9,542 nucleotides of DNA. It comes from an uncultured Actinomyces sp. GTDB lineage: Bacteria > Actinomycetota > Actinomycetes > Actinomycetales > Actinomycetaceae. The stretch spans positions 1 to 9,542 of the forward strand of contig CALHID010000146.1 in NCBI GenBank assembly GCA_938030835.1. The letters are read 5' to 3'. Every line of letters begins with the position of its first letter. Position 1 is the stretch's first letter. Under the pieces are notes generated by a model. That model was given only the letters and a program-made list of their open reading frames with translations. It was not told the origin of the DNA and searched no databases. Both the position numbers and the translations under genes were made by a program. Below, piece after piece: positions 7,415 to 9,542 of this stretch.

Positions 7415-8446
7415 ATGAAATCCCATTCGAGGCTAACCCCCTATCTTCTGCTTGCGCCGGCAGTCATTTGGGTCTTGGTATTTTCCATCTGGCCCTTCTT
7501 GAACACCGTCGTTCTTGCATTTACTGATGCGCGCCCGCTCAAGCCTGCCAAGTTTATTGGACTGACGAACTTTGCCACTCTCTTCAGTGATGAGCGCTTT
7601 GGCTACGCTCTGACAACCTCACTGGTTTACGTTCTGGTCTGTGTCCCCCTACTGACTTTCTTGCCCCTTCTTCTTGCGCTACTTGTGGAGAAGAAGGTCC
7701 CCGGAATTTCTATTTTCCGGACGAGCTATTACTTCCCGGTCATCGCCTCGGTCGTGGTGGTCGGTATCATCTGGTCCTGGCTGTTCGACTCGAAGGGCCT
7801 TATTAACCAATCGCTTCAATTTGTTGGAATGACGGACCACTCGATTAACTTCCTTGTTGATCGCTGGCTCATCCTTCTGTCGTCAACGTCGCTGACAGTG
7901 TGGAAGGGCCTCGGCTACTACATGGTCGTGTATCTTGCGGCTCTTGCCGGCGTGAATAAGGAACTACACGAGGCTGCCGCACTGGACGGTGCGGGTGCAT
8001 GGCGTCGTTTCTGGACCGTGACGGTTCCTGCCGTCAAACCAGCGATGTTGCTGATCTCTGCGCTCATTACAGTATCGGCAATGCGAATCTTCTCTGAGAT
8101 TTACGTGCTGACCAATGGATCTGGTGGGCCAGGCGGTCAAGCTCAGTCAATTGTGATGTTGATTCAAGCAACCGGAAAGGGGCTCCGCGGAAATCTTGGC
8201 TATGCTTCCGCACTGTCGGTAGCTCTCTTCTTCCTGACTATTGGTCCGCTCTTGCTGGTTGCGTGGATTAATCAGGGACCTGAAATCCGTGCCGCTCTTC
8301 GCCTACGGAAGAAGTCCAAGGCAGCACAGAAGGCTCATGAATTAAGGCTTAAGGAACAGTCCTCTCTGAAGGAGAAGGATGTTCACCTTGAGCGCGAAGA
8401 ACTTGCCGAGGCAGGCGCTTCAAACACGGAAGGGATCAGGGAATGA
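7415..8446 (+). CDS. ABC sugar permease, MalF/UgpA type
   Basis: This 343-residue inner-membrane subunit forms the transport channel together with the permease encoded next. About six membrane helices are visible, near residues 9-31, 64-90, 104-123, 148-174, 206-230 and 265-288. The cytoplasmic EAA loop that docks the ATPase reads EAAALDG (E186 to G192), followed by WRRFWTVTVPAVKP. The C-terminal 48 residues (296-343) are highly charged, rich in Lys, Glu and Arg and probably helical, and extend beyond the usual end of the family. The stop codon overlaps the next start in ATGA. No ATPase gene is present in the window, so the complex probably uses a shared MsiK-like ATPase encoded elsewhere (inference from other actinobacterial CUT1 importers). 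Confidence 0.94.
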   Translation: MKSHSRLTPYLLLAPAVIWVLVFSIWPFLNTVVLAFTDARPLKPAKFIGLTNFATLFSDERFGYALTTSLVYVLVCVPLLTFLPLLLALLVEKKVPGISIFRTSYYFPVIASVVVVGIIWSWLFDSKGLINQSLQFVGMTDHSINFLVDRWLILLSSTSLTVWKGLGYYMVVYLAALAGVNKELHEAAALDGAGAWRRFWTVTVPAVKPAMLLISALITVSAMRIFSEIYVLTNGSGGPGGQAQSIVMLIQATGKGLRGNLGYASALSVALFFLTIGPLLLVAWINQGPEIRAALRLRKKSKAAQKAHELRLKEQSSLKEKDVHLEREELAEAGASNTEGIRE

Positions 8447-9351
8447 GTACCGCAACCGTGAATACTCGAAGTGAAACCCCCAGACGTGAGCTTCCATGGA
8501 GGCGACGTGGAGAAGCGGGTTTTGACAAGCCAACGCTTCCCGGTTTCATCGGTCGTTATCTGCTGTTACTTTTCTGTTTCGTTATCACAGTTGGCCCCTT
8601 CCTTTGGGAACTCTCGACCTCTCTTAAAGGCCCTGGGGATGATATTTACGCGTTCCCACCCAGCCTGATCCCGGGTAACCCAACACTGGATAATTACTCA
8701 GAAGTTTTACGAACTGTCCCTGTCATCAGCTACGCCTGGCACTCGCTCCTTGTCGGTATTGGAACAGTGGTGACAAATGTTGTCTTTTCGACCTTTGCCG
8801 GTTATGCCTTCGCTCAAATGAAGTTCAGGGGCAAGGGGCTGTTCATGGCAATCATGCTGTCAACCCTGCTGCTTCCCGGTGAAGTGACGCTGACTTCTCA
8901 GTACCTAACCATCAAGTCTTTGGGCGCTGCAAACAGCCTCGTTGGGGTCTTCCTTCCGGGTGCAATTTCGGCGATGAATGTGCTGTTGATGTACACCGCA
9001 GCACGTGCCATTCCAAATTCGATTCTGGATGCGGCCGCAATTGACGGTGCAACCACATACCAGCGTCTACGCCACATCGTGTGGCCAAATGTCAAAGGTA
9101 TGGCATCGGTTGTTGCGCTCATGTCCTTCATTGGTGCGTGGGATGACTTCCTCTGGCCATTGGTTGTTTTGAACGAGCCCGAGAAGTACACCTTGACGGT
9201 TGGTATGCAGTATCTCCAATCATCATTCGGTACAGACCAACGAGTCGTTGCGGCTGGAACGATGATTGCTTTGATCCCTCTGATCATTCTCTTTGCCTTT
9301 GCACAGAAGTACTTCTTCAAGGGCGTTGAGGCAGGCGGCGTCAAGGGCTAA
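8443..9351 (+). CDS. ABC sugar permease, MalG/UgpE type
   Basis: This 302-residue protein is the second channel-forming subunit of the same importer. A basic, polar N-terminal segment of about 35 residues precedes roughly six membrane helices, the first at about 37-58. The EAA loop is present as DAAAIDG (D196 to G202) followed by RLRHIVWPNVKG, and the MalG-type motif FIGAWDDFLWPLVVL is clear. The C-terminus YFFKGVEAGGVKG is typical of the family. The start overlaps the preceding stop by 4 bp (ATGA), implying translational coupling, and GGAAGGGA lies seven bases upstream. The length is normal. Confidence 0.94.
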   Translation: MSTATVNTRSETPRRELPWRRRGEAGFDKPTLPGFIGRYLLLLFCFVITVGPFLWELSTSLKGPGDDIYAFPPSLIPGNPTLDNYSEVLRTVPVISYAWHSLLVGIGTVVTNVVFSTFAGYAFAQMKFRGKGLFMAIMLSTLLLPGEVTLTSQYLTIKSLGAANSLVGVFLPGAISAMNVLLMYTAARAIPNSILDAAAIDGATTYQRLRHIVWPNVKGMASVVALMSFIGAWDDFLWPLVVLNEPEKYTLTVGMQYLQSSFGTDQRVVAAGTMIALIPLIILFAFAQKYFFKGVEAGGVKG

Positions 9352-9372
9352 GTATCGGCCAGTGATCGCTTT

Positions 9373-9542
9373 ATGGGCTCTTCAGAGTTGAGTGTGGGTG
9401 CCAAACAAGAAGGGAACGCAGCTACCGAGTTCGAGGATAATACGACATGGAGTGACGCAATATTTCGTGATCTGCTTGCATCTGGAACTCCGGATTCAGA
9501 CGTGATAACCGCCTGCTGCAAAGCGCTAGCTAGCTTCATCTT
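9373..9542 (+). CDS. Start of an unidentified protein, runs off the right edge
   Basis: The frame is open from ATG 9373 to the window end, giving 56 full codons. It begins MGSSELSVGAK and continues through WSDAIFRDLLASG towards ITACCKALASF. It lies 21 bp after the second permease, on the same strand and in the same frame as the permease stop, so it is probably part of the operon. There is no clear Shine-Dalgarno sequence before the ATG; coupling to the preceding gene or another start is possible. I do not recognise the family. By position, another glycan-catabolic enzyme (hexosaminidase, kinase or further glycosidase) would be expected, but nothing visible confirms that. An antisense frame (9348-9539) also exists and cannot be fully excluded. 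Confidence 0.45.
   Translation, partial: MGSSELSVGAKQEGNAATEFEDNTTWSDAIFRDLLASGTPDSDVITACCKALASFI

Noticed and set aside
9526..9535. GCTAGCTAGC palindrome near the right edge
   Set aside because: It is short, lies inside the partial reading frame, and is at the level expected by chance.
1..9542. CRISPR arrays, tRNA or rRNA genes, insertion sequences, attachment sites
   Set aside because: No spaced direct repeats, no tRNA-like TTCGA arm with acceptor pairing, and no transposase or integrase reading frame was seen on either strand.

Overview
The window looks like part of the chromosome of a host-associated actinobacterium with moderate G+C, perhaps Actinomycetaceae-like. The evidence is an actinobacterial-type NDH-2, a lipoprotein binding protein with a Ser/Gly-rich linker, strong AAGGAG ribosome binding sites, and a sugar-import operon with no ATPase gene of its own. 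The genus cannot be fixed from the sequence alone.

Layout. Bases 1-432 (minus strand) hold the N-terminal part of a type II NADH dehydrogenase, a housekeeping neighbour. Bases 535-1542 (minus) encode a LacI-family repressor. A 119-bp divergent control region (1543-1661) carries a LacI-type operator palindrome at 1591-1606. To its right, on the plus strand, lies a tightly packed operon: a GH38 alpha-mannosidase (1662-4712), a clan GH-A glycosidase resembling GH5 subfamily 18 beta-mannosidases (4727-5968), an ABC importer lipoprotein (6009-7295), a two-hairpin intergenic element (7309-7373), two MalF/MalG-type permeases (7415-8446 and 8443-9351, overlapping by 4 bp), and the start of an unidentified reading frame (9373 to the window end).

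How the genes work together (inference). The lipoprotein captures an oligosaccharide and the two permeases import it, powered by an ATPase encoded elsewhere. Both glycosidases lack signal peptides, so they would act in the cytoplasm: GH38 removes alpha-linked mannose and the GH5_18-like enzyme cleaves the remaining core beta-mannoside, possibly Man-beta-1,4-GlcNAc. The LacI protein would repress the operon, and perhaps itself, until an inducing sugar appears. This gene set resembles the N-glycan utilisation loci described in bifidobacteria and streptomycetes. The window is therefore probably a member of a known system type rather than a new one. Its less ordinary details are the dual start possibility of the GH38 gene, the tandem hairpins after the binding-protein gene, the charged tail of the first permease and the unassigned gene at the right edge.
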